Assembly: GCF_001854475.1 (NCBI RefSeq) | Contig: NZ_MNAN01000009.1 | Span: 81,437 to 145,436 of the forward strand | Direction: 5' to 3' | Source of the DNA: Pseudoalteromonas byunsanensis | GTDB lineage: Bacteria > Pseudomonadota > Gammaproteobacteria > Enterobacterales > Alteromonadaceae | Length of the DNA stretch: 64,000 nucleotides | Part shown: one piece after another, positions 46,829 through 56,216 of the stretch | How positions within the stretch are numbered: the first letter of the stretch is position 1 | Layout of the letters: each line of letters opens with the position of its first letter | The notes under the pieces: generated by a model | What the model was told of the DNA's origin: nothing | Seen by the model: the letters and a program-made list of their open reading frames with translations, nothing else | Databases searched by the model: none | Translations under genes and position numbers: made by a program

Positions 46829-48646
46829 ATGGAAAACCAAGCCCCCAATATAGAACAAACCAACATCCACACCGTACTCAAAGAAATTTTTGGCTACAGT
46901 GAGTTTCGTGATGGTCAAAGCGCTGTAATTAATGCCGTTCTTTGTGCACAAGATGCCTTGGTATTGCTGCCAACAGGTGGTGGTAAATCATTGTGCTATC
47001 AAATACCAGCTTTAACCCTGCCGGGCCTAACTGTGGTTATATCGCCACTCATTTCACTGATGCAAGATCAGGTTGCTCAACTCCAAGCCCTAGAGATCAA
47101 AGCTGAATTTATCAATAACAGCCTCACTTTTGAGCAGCAACAAGATATCTATCAGCGCCTACATCACGGTGATATAAAACTGTTGTACGTCGCTCCAGAA
47201 AAAGTACTGCAATACGAATTTAAAGAGCGATTAAGTAATCTCCACATCAGTTTATTTGCTATTGATGAAGCGCACTGTGTGTCACATTGGGGGCATGATT
47301 TTAGACCCCACTACTGTCGTCTGAGTGAATTAAAGCAGCAATTTCCTACAGTTCCGATGATGGCGCTCACCGCCACAGCCGATATTGCTACACGCAATGA
47401 CATCGTACATCAGCTAGGACTGAGTCAACCCTATATCCACACTGGCAGCTTTGATAGGCCAAATATTCGTTACACCATCGAAGAGAAGTTTAAGCCACTA
47501 TCACAGCTCATGCGTTATCTAAAAACTCAAAAAGGTCAAAGCGGGATCATCTACTGCACTAGCAGGAAAAGAGTCGATGAGGTAGCCGAAAAACTCGCTG
47601 ACGCAGGCTATAATGCCGCGGCATACCACGCAGGAATGAGCAATGAGCAACGCCAATTCGTACAAACGGCCTTTGCCCGAGACGATGTTCACATCGTAGT
47701 AGCCACTGTCGCCTTTGGGATGGGGATTAACAAACCAAATGTGCGCTTTGTTCTGCACTACGACATTCCAAAAAGTATCGAAGCCTATTATCAAGAAACA
47801 GGCCGTGCCGGCAGAGACGGTCTAGCCGCAGAAGCGATTATGTATTTTGACCCTGCTGATATTGGCCGCGTAAAACGCTTTTTCGAAGACATTACTGATG
47901 AGCAAAGACGTCGTGTTGAAGAGCAACGTTTTAATGCTATGGCGAGCTTTGCAGAAGCACAAACCTGCCGAAGACAAATTCTACTAAATTACTTTAGTGA
48001 GTATAAGCGTGAACCCTGCGGCAACTGTGATATCTGCCTCAATCCACCGAAACGCTTTGATGGCACTTTGGCGGCCCAACAAGCACTCTCATGCGTTTAC
48101 AGAGCTGAGCAACGGTTTGGCCTAGGGTACATTGTTGATGTACTGCGAGGGGCAAACACAAGTCGTATTAGAGACAATCAACATCATACACTTAGCACTT
48201 ATGGTATTGGTAAACAGCACAGTAATGAGTTTTGGTTAAGCGTATTAAGGCAACTGATCCATCACGGATTACTCGCGCAAGATATTACACAAGGTGCCAG
48301 TTTGCGTTTGACTGAAGCCGCTAGAGCTGTTTTAAAAGGCGAGTACACTCTACAACTTGCAGAACCTAGGCTACAAGCAAAACACGTTTATCAGGACAAG
48401 CTGGCACAGTTCAACTACGATAAAAAACTCTTCGCAAAACTTCGTAGTTTACGCAAAGAACTGGCTGATGAAGATGACGTGCCACCCTATGTGGTATTTA
48501 ATGACAAAACGCTGGCAGAGATGGCGCAACTTATGCCCACCTCAGACAGCGAGTTCTTGAAGGTATCAGGGGTCGGCTTTACCAAACTCAGTAAATACGG
48601 TGCACCTTTTATGCAACTTATTCGTAATTATCTTGCTGCCAGCTAA
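46829..48646 (+). CDS. recQ: ATP-dependent DNA helicase RecQ
   Basis: RecQ, 605 residues, a 3'-5' helicase in RecF-pathway recombination. Walker A Pro-Thr-Gly-Gly-Gly-Lys-Ser has Lys53; the DEAH box is Ile-Asp-Glu-Ala-His-Cys-Val-Ser-His-Trp-Gly near 148; motif VI has Gln-Glu-Thr-Gly-Arg-Ala-Gly-Arg-Asp-Gly near 330. The RQC zinc domain (four Cys near 375-405), winged helix and C-terminal HRDC domain (about 530-605) are complete. Confidence 0.97.
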   Translation: MENQAPNIEQTNIHTVLKEIFGYSEFRDGQSAVINAVLCAQDALVLLPTGGGKSLCYQIPALTLPGLTVVISPLISLMQDQVAQLQALEIKAEFINNSLTFEQQQDIYQRLHHGDIKLLYVAPEKVLQYEFKERLSNLHISLFAIDEAHCVSHWGHDFRPHYCRLSELKQQFPTVPMMALTATADIATRNDIVHQLGLSQPYIHTGSFDRPNIRYTIEEKFKPLSQLMRYLKTQKGQSGIIYCTSRKRVDEVAEKLADAGYNAAAYHAGMSNEQRQFVQTAFARDDVHIVVATVAFGMGINKPNVRFVLHYDIPKSIEAYYQETGRAGRDGLAAEAIMYFDPADIGRVKRFFEDITDEQRRRVEEQRFNAMASFAEAQTCRRQILLNYFSEYKREPCGNCDICLNPPKRFDGTLAAQQALSCVYRAEQRFGLGYIVDVLRGANTSRIRDNQHHTLSTYGIGKQHSNEFWLSVLRQLIHHGLLAQDITQGASLRLTEAARAVLKGEYTLQLAEPRLQAKHVYQDKLAQFNYDKKLFAKLRSLRKELADEDDVPPYVVFNDKTLAEMAQLMPTSDSEFLKVSGVGFTKLSKYGAPFMQLIRNYLAAS

Positions 48647-48664
48647 TTTGCTAAGAGAAAAATC

Positions 48665-48961
48665 ATGAGCCAAGTCGAATTTGACCCAGAATATCAAATA
48701 CTGATCATTACACCAACTTGCCTGCCCGATGCGGACGAATTTGAGCTGTGGAGCAGTATTTTTTTACACTATCCAAACCACATCCAAATCCTAGAGTTTT
48801 TTCAAGGAGCGGACCGCCACCAACTGCGGTTTAGCTACGCCCAGCAAAGCTTCAACCTCAACTTTGAGCACTACAGTGAGAGCATTTGGGTAGCGCCGGA
48901 AGGGCAAGAAGCCGCAACTTTTTTGTCTGAACTAGGGCAATTATTCCTATCAAATTCTTAA
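48665..48961 (+). CDS. DUF3630-type small protein
   Basis: A 98-residue acidic protein that I take for the DUF3630 family, which often follows recQ in Vibrio and Pseudoalteromonas relatives. It has alternating aromatic/charged strands (Trp-Ser-Ser-Ile-Phe-Leu-His-Tyr; Phe-Ser-Tyr-Ala-Gln-Gln-Ser-Phe) and a C-terminal helix. No motif suggests an enzyme. It starts 18 bases after recQ, so they are probably co-transcribed. Function unknown; the family name is from memory and moderately sure. Confidence 0.7.
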   Translation: MSQVEFDPEYQILIITPTCLPDADEFELWSSIFLHYPNHIQILEFFQGADRHQLRFSYAQQSFNLNFEHYSESIWVAPEGQEAATFLSELGQLFLSNS

Positions 48962-49039
48962 TTATGAAATAGACTTAAAGGCTAGGGTTTGTTTATAGTA
49001 AAGCATTCATATGGTTAAATAATTGATTGGGAGTTGCGA

Positions 49040-50737
49040 ATGAAGGCACTGAAATGCAATCACTTTTTAGTCATTCTCAGCGCCCTAATATCCACCTCAA
49101 GCGTTGCTAACAGCTTTGAGAGCATCACAAAAAGCTGTACCAACCAAAGAGCTGAAGAGCCTCTCAACAGCAACTTGCAGCGCCAACTCGATAGAGACCC
49201 TAAGCTACCACCTGAGGGCAAAACCAAACGCATTGAGACCGTGAGTTTCCACCAGCTCAATGTTTTTGATACTAGTTTGCCCGAAGAAAATAATGCGCTG
49301 TTTCGTTTTGCTAACCGCGCACATATAACCACAAAACCAGAAGTATTACGCAGCATATTATTGTTTAAAGAGGGTGAGTTATACTCACAAAAAAGACTCA
49401 TAGAGTCAGAGCGATTACTCAGAAATCAAAACTTTTTGTACGACGCTCGAGTATTTGCCGAAGAAGACTGCCATGGCAACATCCATGTGAATGTAGTTAC
49501 CCGTGATTTATGGACATTACTGCCAGAATTGAGCTTTAGCCGTAGCGGTGGCGAGAACTCATCTCGCATCGGTTTTAGAGAAACAAACCTGCTTGGCTGG
49601 GGAAAGAGGTTGTCACTCACACATACCAGTGACAAAGACCGCTCTGGTTACTTATTTGTGTATGATGACCCCAACATACTGTCATCGCGCTATCGTGGCC
49701 GTATTGAATATGCAGACAATGATGACGGAAAACGTCACTACATTGGTGTAGATTATCCATTTTTCTCAACCGAAACACCTTATAGTTATGGTATATCTGA
49801 CTACGAAAACCGACGCGTAGAGTCTTTGTACGAAGCCGGAGAAGTGGTGTCTGAATTTGAACATTTCACTCAAATATCTGATATGTACTTTGGCGCAGCT
49901 ACAGCACTGACTAGCGATTGGACCCAACGCTTAAGTGTCGGCTTTCGCCACCAAGAAGATGTATTCAAAGAGAGTTCAACGACTCGCTTGCCTATCGCTA
50001 ATGATAGAACTTTAAGCTACCCATACGTTAAGGGTCATTGGTTTGAAGACAACTACATTAAAGTCAGAAACTTTGACTCTATCTACCGGACTGAAGATTT
50101 AAATTTAGGCTGGAACATCAATGCCACGCTCGGATACTCTGACTCGCAACTAAGCAATGATGATAGCCACTGGGTTTATCAACTGTCGGCACAAAAAGCT
50201 CATTTTACCTCAGATAGAAGTTTGTGGCGCGTGGCCTTATCACTTTACGGACAATGGAATAGCGAGCAAAATACCGCACGTAACATGATCTCTGAGGCAA
50301 ATTTTGAGTATTACCTTAATACCAGTTTATACCAGTCTTGGTATGCCAAAGTTCAACTCCGATTTGCTAAGAACCTCACTGAAGATATGCAATTAACCTT
50401 AGGCGGTGAAACTGGCCTGCGAGGTTTTCCAATTAACTATCAACATGGTAGCAAAAGCGTATTAGTGAATTTGGAAAAGCGCTACTACTGGGAATATGAT
50501 CTACTACAACTGTTTAAAGTTGGCGGTGCGCTCTTTTTCGATATTGGTCGTGTACGTGGCCATTCATTAGTAAACAGTGACCCCAATTACCTAAAAAACA
50601 TCGGTATGGGGCTACGCCTTGCACCTAGCCGTGCCAACGCAGGATTAGTACTGCATTTAGACGTTGCAGCCCCAATTAACGGACCTGAAAACATTGATGG
50701 CATTCAATGGTTGTTTACCGTAAAGAATCGCTTTTAA
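49040..50737 (+). CDS. Omp85-family outer-membrane protein with one POTRA domain
   Basis: A 565-residue outer-membrane protein. A signal peptide (about 1-23) is followed by a Cys-containing segment and one POTRA-like domain (about 75-150, Ile-Leu-Leu-Phe-Lys-Glu-Gly-Glu-Leu-Tyr), then a beta barrel to the end. Gly-Leu-Arg-Gly-Phe near 430 matches the conserved Omp85 L6 loop motif, and the last residue is Phe. It is too short for BamA and carries no passenger or patatin domain. The ATG at 49040 has GGGAG upstream; an earlier TTG is less likely. Function unknown. Confidence 0.82.
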   Translation: MKALKCNHFLVILSALISTSSVANSFESITKSCTNQRAEEPLNSNLQRQLDRDPKLPPEGKTKRIETVSFHQLNVFDTSLPEENNALFRFANRAHITTKPEVLRSILLFKEGELYSQKRLIESERLLRNQNFLYDARVFAEEDCHGNIHVNVVTRDLWTLLPELSFSRSGGENSSRIGFRETNLLGWGKRLSLTHTSDKDRSGYLFVYDDPNILSSRYRGRIEYADNDDGKRHYIGVDYPFFSTETPYSYGISDYENRRVESLYEAGEVVSEFEHFTQISDMYFGAATALTSDWTQRLSVGFRHQEDVFKESSTTRLPIANDRTLSYPYVKGHWFEDNYIKVRNFDSIYRTEDLNLGWNINATLGYSDSQLSNDDSHWVYQLSAQKAHFTSDRSLWRVALSLYGQWNSEQNTARNMISEANFEYYLNTSLYQSWYAKVQLRFAKNLTEDMQLTLGGETGLRGFPINYQHGSKSVLVNLEKRYYWEYDLLQLFKVGGALFFDIGRVRGHSLVNSDPNYLKNIGMGLRLAPSRANAGLVLHLDVAAPINGPENIDGIQWLFTVKNRF

Positions 50738-50789
50738 GTGTTACATCGCTATGCTATAACCATGCAAATTTCAGTTATCGGATAGAGAC

Positions 50790-51353
50790 TTGTCTTACTT
50801 AACAACTTTATTAACGGAACAATATCGCTTAGTGATCACGGTGTTCGTGTTGCTACTTTTTCCTATCATTTTTAAATACAGCCAGCGGGTACTAGAAAGA
50901 GTAACCCAAGGGAAAATAGACGCACACCGTCAGCTCAGAGCCGAGCTATTATTAAAAATAATCACAGCTATTGTGTTGATATGTTTGTTACTTGTTTTTT
51001 GGGGAATTGAACTTCGAGGGCTATTGGTACTGGGTTCCTCTTTGTTTGCAATGCTGGGGGTCGCACTCTTTGCTGGCTGGTCTTTACTGAGTAATCTCAC
51101 CTCATTTTTGCTGATGTTTATACAAAATTATTGTCGAGTTGGAAACTGGGTGCGTATTGTAGAAGGAGCAAACTACATTGAAGGCTGTATCATTGAAATG
51201 GGCTTAATGAATGTTGTTCTGAAAAATGTGGATGGTCACCGCGTCATTTATCCAAATAACTTGTTTGTCACTCGCCCTGTATTAGTGCTTTGCGAAGAAC
51301 CAAGTAAACCCAAAGCACCTGCGCCCAAACGAGTATTGGGCCCCAAAAAGTGA
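50790..51353 (+). CDS. Small MscS-family mechanosensitive channel
   Basis: A 187-residue inner-membrane protein of the MscS family. Two or three membrane helices (about 15-30, 47-68, 75-103) include the Gly/Ala-rich pore helix, and the beta domain follows with Gly-Asn-Trp-Val-Arg-Ile-Val-Glu-Gly and Tyr-Pro-Asn-Asn-Leu-Phe. It ends with a Pro/Lys tail instead of the large alpha-beta vestibule, so it is a minimal form. The start is TTG with GGATAGAG upstream. It follows the Omp85 gene by 52 bases. Confidence 0.85.
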   Translation: MSYLTTLLTEQYRLVITVFVLLLFPIIFKYSQRVLERVTQGKIDAHRQLRAELLLKIITAIVLICLLLVFWGIELRGLLVLGSSLFAMLGVALFAGWSLLSNLTSFLLMFIQNYCRVGNWVRIVEGANYIEGCIIEMGLMNVVLKNVDGHRVIYPNNLFVTRPVLVLCEEPSKPKAPAPKRVLGPKK

Positions 51354-51355
51354 GC

Positions 51356-51381
51356 AAGTAGCCTACACGTGTGGGCTACTT
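51356..51381. terminator. Bidirectional terminator
   Basis: AAGTAGCC (51356-51363) and GGCTACTT (51374-51381) lie between the convergent mscS-type gene and the aspartoacylase-type gene, overlapping the latter's stop by two bases. Confidence 0.65.
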
Positions 51382-52441
51382 AGTTGTTTAATTCTACATT
51401 ATTACCGTTTGATTCGCTGGTCTCGCTAAGCTCGTCAATAAATGATTCTACCTGTTGCTCCACCAGCGAATTTGCATGAGCAAAATAGGCTAAATGAAAT
51501 ACCGCGTCTCCTTCATTAACCAAAGGTAACGTTTGCTGGCCGATAACAATACCACTGCGCGGAGCTTTGAGTGCAAGTTCGCTACTACCCAATGGATTAT
51601 CTATGTAGGCTAACACCTGTCCCTTGGTAACGCGCTCACCTAAATTAACCTGAGCACGCACAATTCCATCAACTTCAGCTCGGATCCAGCTTGTTGATGA
51701 CGCAATAACGGCTTCAGGCCCTTTTTTGCGCCTTCTTCCCTTGAGCATTTTTAGCTTTTTCAAAACATTTTCAACGCCTTGTAAGCCACCCGCGATCGCT
51801 AGGGGATCAAACCTTAAGGCTTCTCCCGCTTCGTAAGTAACAACGGGGATCCCAAGGCTACTGGCTTCACTACGCAACGAACCGTTGCGTAGTGTGGCAT
51901 CAATCACCACAGGTGTACCAAATGCATGGGCAATTTCAGCCGTATCCGGGCAAGACAAATCAGCACGCACTTGAGGTAGGTTTGACCTATGTATTGCTCC
52001 AGTATGAAGATCAATAATGTGCGTGCATAAACTGGCCACTTGAGAGAAAAACATATGGGCCATTCTGGCACCAAGTGAACCACGCTCTGACCCTGGGAAG
52101 CAGCGATTTAAATCTCGTCTATCCGGCAGGTAACGTGACTTTTGCACAAACCCAAATACATTTACCACAGGAACCGCAATAATGGTGCCTTTAAGCTCAC
52201 GAACGTCTATCTTACCTAGTAATTGACGAACCACTTCAACACCATTGAGTTCATCGCCATGAATAGCAGCACAAACTAAGACAACGGGCCCCTTTTCAAT
52301 ACCGTTAAGCACCTCAATTGGGATGGTTAACGGCGTATGAGTATAAAGTTTGGCAACTTCCAACGATAATGTTTCTCTTTCCCCCACTCCAATACAAGTA
52401 TCGAGTAGGGTGAATGGCCTGTTTATTCTAGCCTTTGCCAC
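51380..52441 (-). CDS. Succinylglutamate desuccinylase/aspartoacylase family protein
   Basis: A 353-residue zinc carboxypeptidase-like deacylase. The zinc ligands His61 and Glu64 are in Ile-His-Gly-Asp-Glu, with a further His in Ile-Ile-Asp-Leu-His-Thr-Gly. The last 90 residues form a lipoyl/biotin-like beta domain (Gly-Ile-Val-Ile-Gly-Gln near 315) typical of this subgroup. The GTG at 52441, with GAGGA about ten bases upstream, overlaps rimK by 14 bases; an ATG 15 codons earlier would overlap more. Probable third gene of the rimB-rimK operon. Its natural substrate is not established. Confidence 0.87.
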   Translation of the reverse strand: MAKARINRPFTLLDTCIGVGERETLSLEVAKLYTHTPLTIPIEVLNGIEKGPVVLVCAAIHGDELNGVEVVRQLLGKIDVRELKGTIIAVPVVNVFGFVQKSRYLPDRRDLNRCFPGSERGSLGARMAHMFFSQVASLCTHIIDLHTGAIHRSNLPQVRADLSCPDTAEIAHAFGTPVVIDATLRNGSLRSEASSLGIPVVTYEAGEALRFDPLAIAGGLQGVENVLKKLKMLKGRRRKKGPEAVIASSTSWIRAEVDGIVRAQVNLGERVTKGQVLAYIDNPLGSSELALKAPRSGIVIGQQTLPLVNEGDAVFHLAYFAHANSLVEQQVESFIDELSETSESNGNNVELNN

Positions 52442-53333
52442 GTGTTGCAGTCCTCTTAGATGCCGCGTTCTTTTCGATAAAATCAATGATCATTCCGGCA
52501 ATATCTTTGCCTGTTGCTTTTTCAATACCTTCTAACCCCGGCGATGAGTTCACTTCCATCACCAAAGGTCCGCGACTTGAACGCAATAAATCAACCCCAG
52601 CCACATTCAGACCCATAGCTTTAGCTGCGGCTACCGCCGTTTTGCGCTCTTCTGGAGAAATACGTACTAGGCTTGCACTGCCACCACGATGCAGGTTAGA
52701 ACGAAACTCTCCTTCTTGTGCCTGACGTTTCATCGCAGCGATTACTTTATCACCAATAACGAAGCAACGAATGTCAGCCCCCCCCGCTTCTTTGATGTAT
52801 TCTTGAACCATAATATTAGCTTTGAGCCCCATGAACGCTTCTATCACGCTCTCTGCCGCTTTTCGGGTTTCAGCCAATACCACACCTATCCCCTGTGTTC
52901 CCTCTAGCAGCTTAATCACAACAGGTGTACCGCCTACCATTTCTAGTAAGTCTTTTACATCATCAGGCTTGCTGGCAAACCCCGTGATTGGCATACCTAC
53001 ACCCTTGCGTGACAATAACTGTAGTGATCTAAGTTTATCTCGTGAACGCGTAATTGCTACCGACTCATTCAACGGATAGACACCCATCATTTCAAACTGA
53101 CGTAATACCGAGCAACCATAAAAGGTCACAGACGCACCAATACGAGGTATTACAGCTTCAACCTCTGTAATACGTTCCCCCTTGAAGTGAATTTCTGGTT
53201 CCTTGGAGTTTATATTCATGTAACAGCGCAACGCATCCAATACAATAATTTCATGACCCCGTTGTTTTGCGGCTTCAATTAAACGACGAGTAGAGTAAAG
53301 TTGTTTGTTGCGGGATAAAATCGCTATTTTCAT
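52428..53333 (-). CDS. rimK: RimK-type glutamate ligase
   Basis: RimK, 301 residues, an ATP-grasp ligase that adds glutamates to the C-terminus of ribosomal protein S6 in E. coli and can also make poly-glutamate. The ATP-grasp core has [10 protein letters not shown] near 139-148 and Val-Met-Glu-Val-Asn-Ser-Ser-Pro-Gly near 258-266 with the metal-binding Glu and Asn. The start overlaps the rimB-type stop in ATGA, so the genes are coupled. Confidence 0.93.
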   Translation of the reverse strand: MKIAILSRNKQLYSTRRLIEAAKQRGHEIIVLDALRCYMNINSKEPEIHFKGERITEVEAVIPRIGASVTFYGCSVLRQFEMMGVYPLNESVAITRSRDKLRSLQLLSRKGVGMPITGFASKPDDVKDLLEMVGGTPVVIKLLEGTQGIGVVLAETRKAAESVIEAFMGLKANIMVQEYIKEAGGADIRCFVIGDKVIAAMKRQAQEGEFRSNLHRGGSASLVRISPEERKTAVAAAKAMGLNVAGVDLLRSSRGPLVMEVNSSPGLEGIEKATGKDIAGMIIDFIEKNAASKRTATRGKG

Positions 53334-53770
53334 TGTTGTTCCATTTCTTTAGTTAGGTATGAAGCGTTTGGATCAACGACTATTCGACCAGCCATTGCTG
53401 TACGTCCTAATAACATTCTAAATTTCATGTTGTCACGGTTCGTCAATGTCATTTCTATCGGCCAAGCTTGCCCTGCAATGACTACGTTACTTTCTATAAC
53501 ATAACGCATTTCTGTATGACCACCTGAGTCCGTGACCTGTCTCTCATCTTTAATCGCAGCTTCACAGTAGATTTCTACGTCCGTACGTTCTTGTTCTGGA
53601 TGAAGCCAAAACCTCACCCAAGGCTGTCCTTGATTATCAAATTGCTCAACCCTAAATGCATGTAAACAAGATGTACGAGCACCGGTATCAACTTTTGCTT
53701 TAATGCGATCAATTCCAAGCTCTGGCAACGATAACCATTCACGCCAACCAACATTAATCATGTTAGACAT
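53330..53770 (-). CDS. RimB-type retropepsin-like protease
   Basis: A 146-residue protein of the PF05618 family, long annotated as ATP-dependent zinc protease but built like a retropepsin. The catalytic Asp-Thr-Gly-Ala is at 28-31 (Val-Asp-Thr-Gly-Ala-Arg-Thr-Ser). It forms the first gene of a coupled operon with rimK and the aspartoacylase-type gene; in pseudomonads a relative is called RimB and modulates RimK. AAGGAG precedes the ATG. The role in trimming glutamate tails is inference. Confidence 0.85.
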   Translation of the reverse strand: MSNMINVGWREWLSLPELGIDRIKAKVDTGARTSCLHAFRVEQFDNQGQPWVRFWLHPEQERTDVEIYCEAAIKDERQVTDSGGHTEMRYVIESNVVIAGQAWPIEMTLTNRDNMKFRMLLGRTAMAGRIVVDPNASYLTKEMEQQ

Positions 53771-53912
53771 ACTCGCTCCTTAAAAAACTGTCTTATACAG
53801 CAATTGTCAGCATATAACAGCGAGTATTATTTATCCAAACAATTAGAAAATTACATTGAAGTATCAATAATTTTGTACAACCATGGTAAAACTGTTGCAA
53901 AGGAGTATTACC

Positions 53913-54884
53913 ATGAATTCAGGTTTAGTACATGCAGTACAACTAGATGGCTTAGGCGGCGCTCTTGAGTTAAGTGATTTACAAAGTGTGAGTCAACTTC
54001 AAGCTCAAAATAAGCCCGTTTGGATACATTTTGATTATAGTGCCACCGACACAATTGAATGGCTCAAAGCTCAACCCTTTTTGCAAGAATGGGAATGGCA
54101 AGCTCTCACAACTGGCGAAACGAGACCTCGGGTCACTCAAGCTGAGCATGGACTATTACTATTCTTACGAGGCGTAAACTTAAATCCGCAACAAAGTCCA
54201 GAAGACATGGTTTCTATCCGTTGCTTTGTGAATGAAAACTTATTGATCACTTTTCGCAAACGTCAATTAATGTCTGCACAAGATGTATTACAGTCACTGA
54301 AAAGTAAAAAGGGCCCCTACAATATTGCCGACCTATTGAGCAGTTTAGTACAGCGTCTTACCGCAAGAATGCAGGATGTGATCTATCAAATTGATGAACA
54401 ACTAGATGTGTTCGAAGATTGCCTAGATAATCAGGATGGACACATTGATGCCGGCATGCTCTCAACCAATCGTCGTCAAACCATTGCTCTAAAGCGCTAC
54501 TTAAAACCACAAAAGGTCGCCATATCAGAGCTTGTAGATTGCCAGCCATCGTGGCTCAACGATACCGCAATACATAAATTGGATGAAGCGAATAACGCAC
54601 TAAGTCGTTATGTTGAAGAACTGGAGTCAGCAATAGAACGAGCTCAAGTCATACAGCATAGCCTCTCAAACCAGCTTAGCGAACAATTAAACCAGCGTAT
54701 GTATGTTATGTCCGTTGTTGCCGCACTCTTTCTACCATTAGGATTTTTGACAGGCTTATTAGGTGTTAATATTGGTGGGATCCCTGGTACAGAGTCACCC
54801 TATGCATTTGCATTATTTGTGCTTTCTTTGTGCTTGTTGACAGGTGGAATTGGCTATTATTTCAAAACTAAGCATTGGTTATGA
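53913..54884 (+). CDS. zntB: CorA-family zinc transporter ZntB
   Basis: ZntB, 323 residues, a pentameric inner-membrane Zn2+ transporter of the CorA superfamily. A cytoplasmic alpha-beta and long-helix domain (about 1-255) is followed by two C-terminal membrane helices; the loop after the first carries Gly-Val-Asn-Ile-Gly-Gly-Ile-Pro-Gly (283-291), the ZntB form of the CorA signature. The ATG at 53913 has AAAGGAG eight bases upstream and is preferred to an ATG ten codons earlier. Confidence 0.92.
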   Translation: MNSGLVHAVQLDGLGGALELSDLQSVSQLQAQNKPVWIHFDYSATDTIEWLKAQPFLQEWEWQALTTGETRPRVTQAEHGLLLFLRGVNLNPQQSPEDMVSIRCFVNENLLITFRKRQLMSAQDVLQSLKSKKGPYNIADLLSSLVQRLTARMQDVIYQIDEQLDVFEDCLDNQDGHIDAGMLSTNRRQTIALKRYLKPQKVAISELVDCQPSWLNDTAIHKLDEANNALSRYVEELESAIERAQVIQHSLSNQLSEQLNQRMYVMSVVAALFLPLGFLTGLLGVNIGGIPGTESPYAFALFVLSLCLLTGGIGYYFKTKHWL

Positions 54885-54917
54885 CGTGCCAACATATCTG
54901 CTAGCAGTAAAGGTAAC

Positions 54918-54992
54918 TGGCGCTCTCGGCAGGGATCGAACCTGCAACTCAGCTTCCGGAGAGCTACGTGATATCCATTTCACCACGAGAGC
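54918..54992 (-). tRNA. tRNA-Arg (anticodon CCG)
   Basis: A 75-base cloverleaf on the minus strand with encoded CCA. The acceptor stem GCTCTCG pairs fully with CGAGAGC and is followed by G as discriminator. The D stem is GTGA/TCAC with GGA in the loop (the A20 that marks arginine tRNAs), the anticodon loop CTCCGGA holds CCG, and the T arm is GCAGG-TTCGATC-CCTGC. It is convergent with zntB and solitary. Confidence 0.93.
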
Positions 54993-55177
54993 ACATCAGT
55001 ATGACCTGAGGCGTTATGATAATGGCATCGAAAAATAAATACTAGCATTTGTGCTCTATACGGTTAATAAACAACCTAAAAATCAAAAAAATACTATACA
55101 AGACACAAAAAACACGATATTTAACTATGCTTATTGTTACGGTTGTCGAAATTGGGCACTGTAATAGAGTAAAACCA

Positions 55178-55217
55178 AGTAATGACCGTATGACCTTAAC
55201 AACAAAGTGTCATTACT
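55178..55217. promoter_or_regulatory. Inverted repeat upstream of small HTH gene
   Basis: Perfect arms AGTAATGAC (55178-55186) and GTCATTACT (55209-55217) with centres 31 bases apart, close to three helical turns, lie 28 bases before the ATG of the HTH gene. This spacing fits two protomers binding the same DNA face; autoregulation is inference. Confidence 0.5.
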
Positions 55218-55244
55218 AATTTGTACATCAAGAGGACTATATTT

Positions 55245-55427
55245 ATGACCCCTATGACCACTGAGCAAGTCGCTGAATTCCTGGGCGTAAAAGTTGAGCG
55301 TGTTAAACGTTTGGCAAGAGAAAACCTGCTAGTTGCAAAGGATCAGGACCCTCAGGGACAGCCTATTTTTGACCGAGCTGATGTTGAAAAATACAAAGAA
55401 CTTGCGCAACGCTTAGGTGGTATTTAA
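55245..55427 (+). CDS. Small helix-turn-helix DNA-binding protein
   Basis: A 60-residue protein that is almost all one HTH_17/excisionase-like domain: Met-Thr-Thr-Glu-Gln-Val-Ala-Glu-Phe-Leu-Gly-Val-Lys-Val-Glu-Arg-Val at 4-20 forms the helix-turn-helix, followed by Gln-Pro-Ile-Phe-Asp-Arg-Ala-Asp-Val as the wing, typical of MerR/AlpA/Xis folds. AGAGGAC precedes the ATG. It is not beside a recombinase gene, so it may be a chromosomal regulator rather than a phage excisionase. It overlaps the convergent kinase gene by four bases. Confidence 0.82.
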   Translation: MTPMTTEQVAEFLGVKVERVKRLARENLLVAKDQDPQGQPIFDRADVEKYKELAQRLGGI

Positions 55428-56215
55428 ACCACCAACCTCTGTAGTTGAAGTCGCAAAGGAGCTGCAAGTTCAACGTAACCGCGATTTTCGTACCACTGTA
55501 TACTTAACAACAGATAGCCTATTTGGTATGCCAGCAATTTGTCAGTCGCGTGTTCAGGAATCGACGAGTGCTTAAGTAAAAAGTATGTGTTCAACATTTC
55601 ACTCTGCTGAGCTGTGGTTAGATTAAAACTACTACTCAGCGCAGCCAAATCAAAAAAAACATCGTTGTAGCCCGCATATTCAAAATCAATAAACTTTATA
55701 CCTTGTCCAACACCTATAATGTTGTCTGTGACCAAGTCATTATGACAAAAAGCTATATTTTTAGGTAATGAAGCAATTTTACCCATCGCCCAGTTTAGCG
55801 CACGCCCAGCAAACGGATAAACGGCAATGTCCAATTCTCGCAACAAGTTACCTATGTCCAGAGTTTCACAGCCTTCATCAGCTCTAAACTCATGGATTTC
55901 AAATAGGCAGGTTATAACCGCTTCCAAATCTACAGACTTTCTTGTCTGTGGCGCAAATGCAAAAAGCGCGAGTTTTTCTTCTTCGTGCCACATAACAACC
56001 GACTGAGTAACTTCTGTTTCTATTGCTAGACGCTGTTGGGCCTTCAGTGCACTCAATGGAAAGTGACTGCGGTATGATTTGAGTAACAATGGACCTAAGG
56101 AAGTATCTAACCAAAAGTTGTCATTACTTAGGCCTTTATTGAGCGGCTTTAGTTGGTAAATCGTCAATTCAGGCTTGATTCTGGTAAGCTTGGCAATCAA
56201 TGCCTGCTCTTTCAT
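55424..56215 (-). CDS. thiK: Phosphotransferase, probable thiamine kinase
   Basis: A 263-residue APH/choline-kinase-like enzyme. The N-lobe has Leu-Asn-Lys-Gly-Leu-Ser-Asn-Asp-Asn-Phe; the catalytic loop is Phe-Cys-His-Asn-Asp-Leu-Val-Thr-Asp-Asn (about 167-176) and the metal-binding Asp is in Ile-Asp-Phe-Glu-Tyr-Ala-Gly. Its place behind a thiamine-binding protein and a PnuC-family transporter makes thiamine the likely substrate (thiamine to thiamine phosphate). The ATG at 56215 follows the pnuT stop by one base with GGAAAC upstream; an earlier ATG would overlap pnuT by 38 bases. Choline kinase is the main alternative. Confidence 0.8.
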   Translation of the reverse strand: MKEQALIAKLTRIKPELTIYQLKPLNKGLSNDNFWLDTSLGPLLLKSYRSHFPLSALKAQQRLAIETEVTQSVVMWHEEEKLALFAFAPQTRKSVDLEAVITCLFEIHEFRADEGCETLDIGNLLRELDIAVYPFAGRALNWAMGKIASLPKNIAFCHNDLVTDNIIGVGQGIKFIDFEYAGYNDVFFDLAALSSSFNLTTAQQSEMLNTYFLLKHSSIPEHATDKLLAYQIGYLLLSIQWYENRGYVELAAPLRLQLQRLVV

Positions 56216-56216
56216 A

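Noticed and set aside
54898..54907. CTGCTAGCAG palindrome beside tRNA-Arg
   Set aside because: A ten-base palindrome with no loop is too short to call a terminator or an attachment site.
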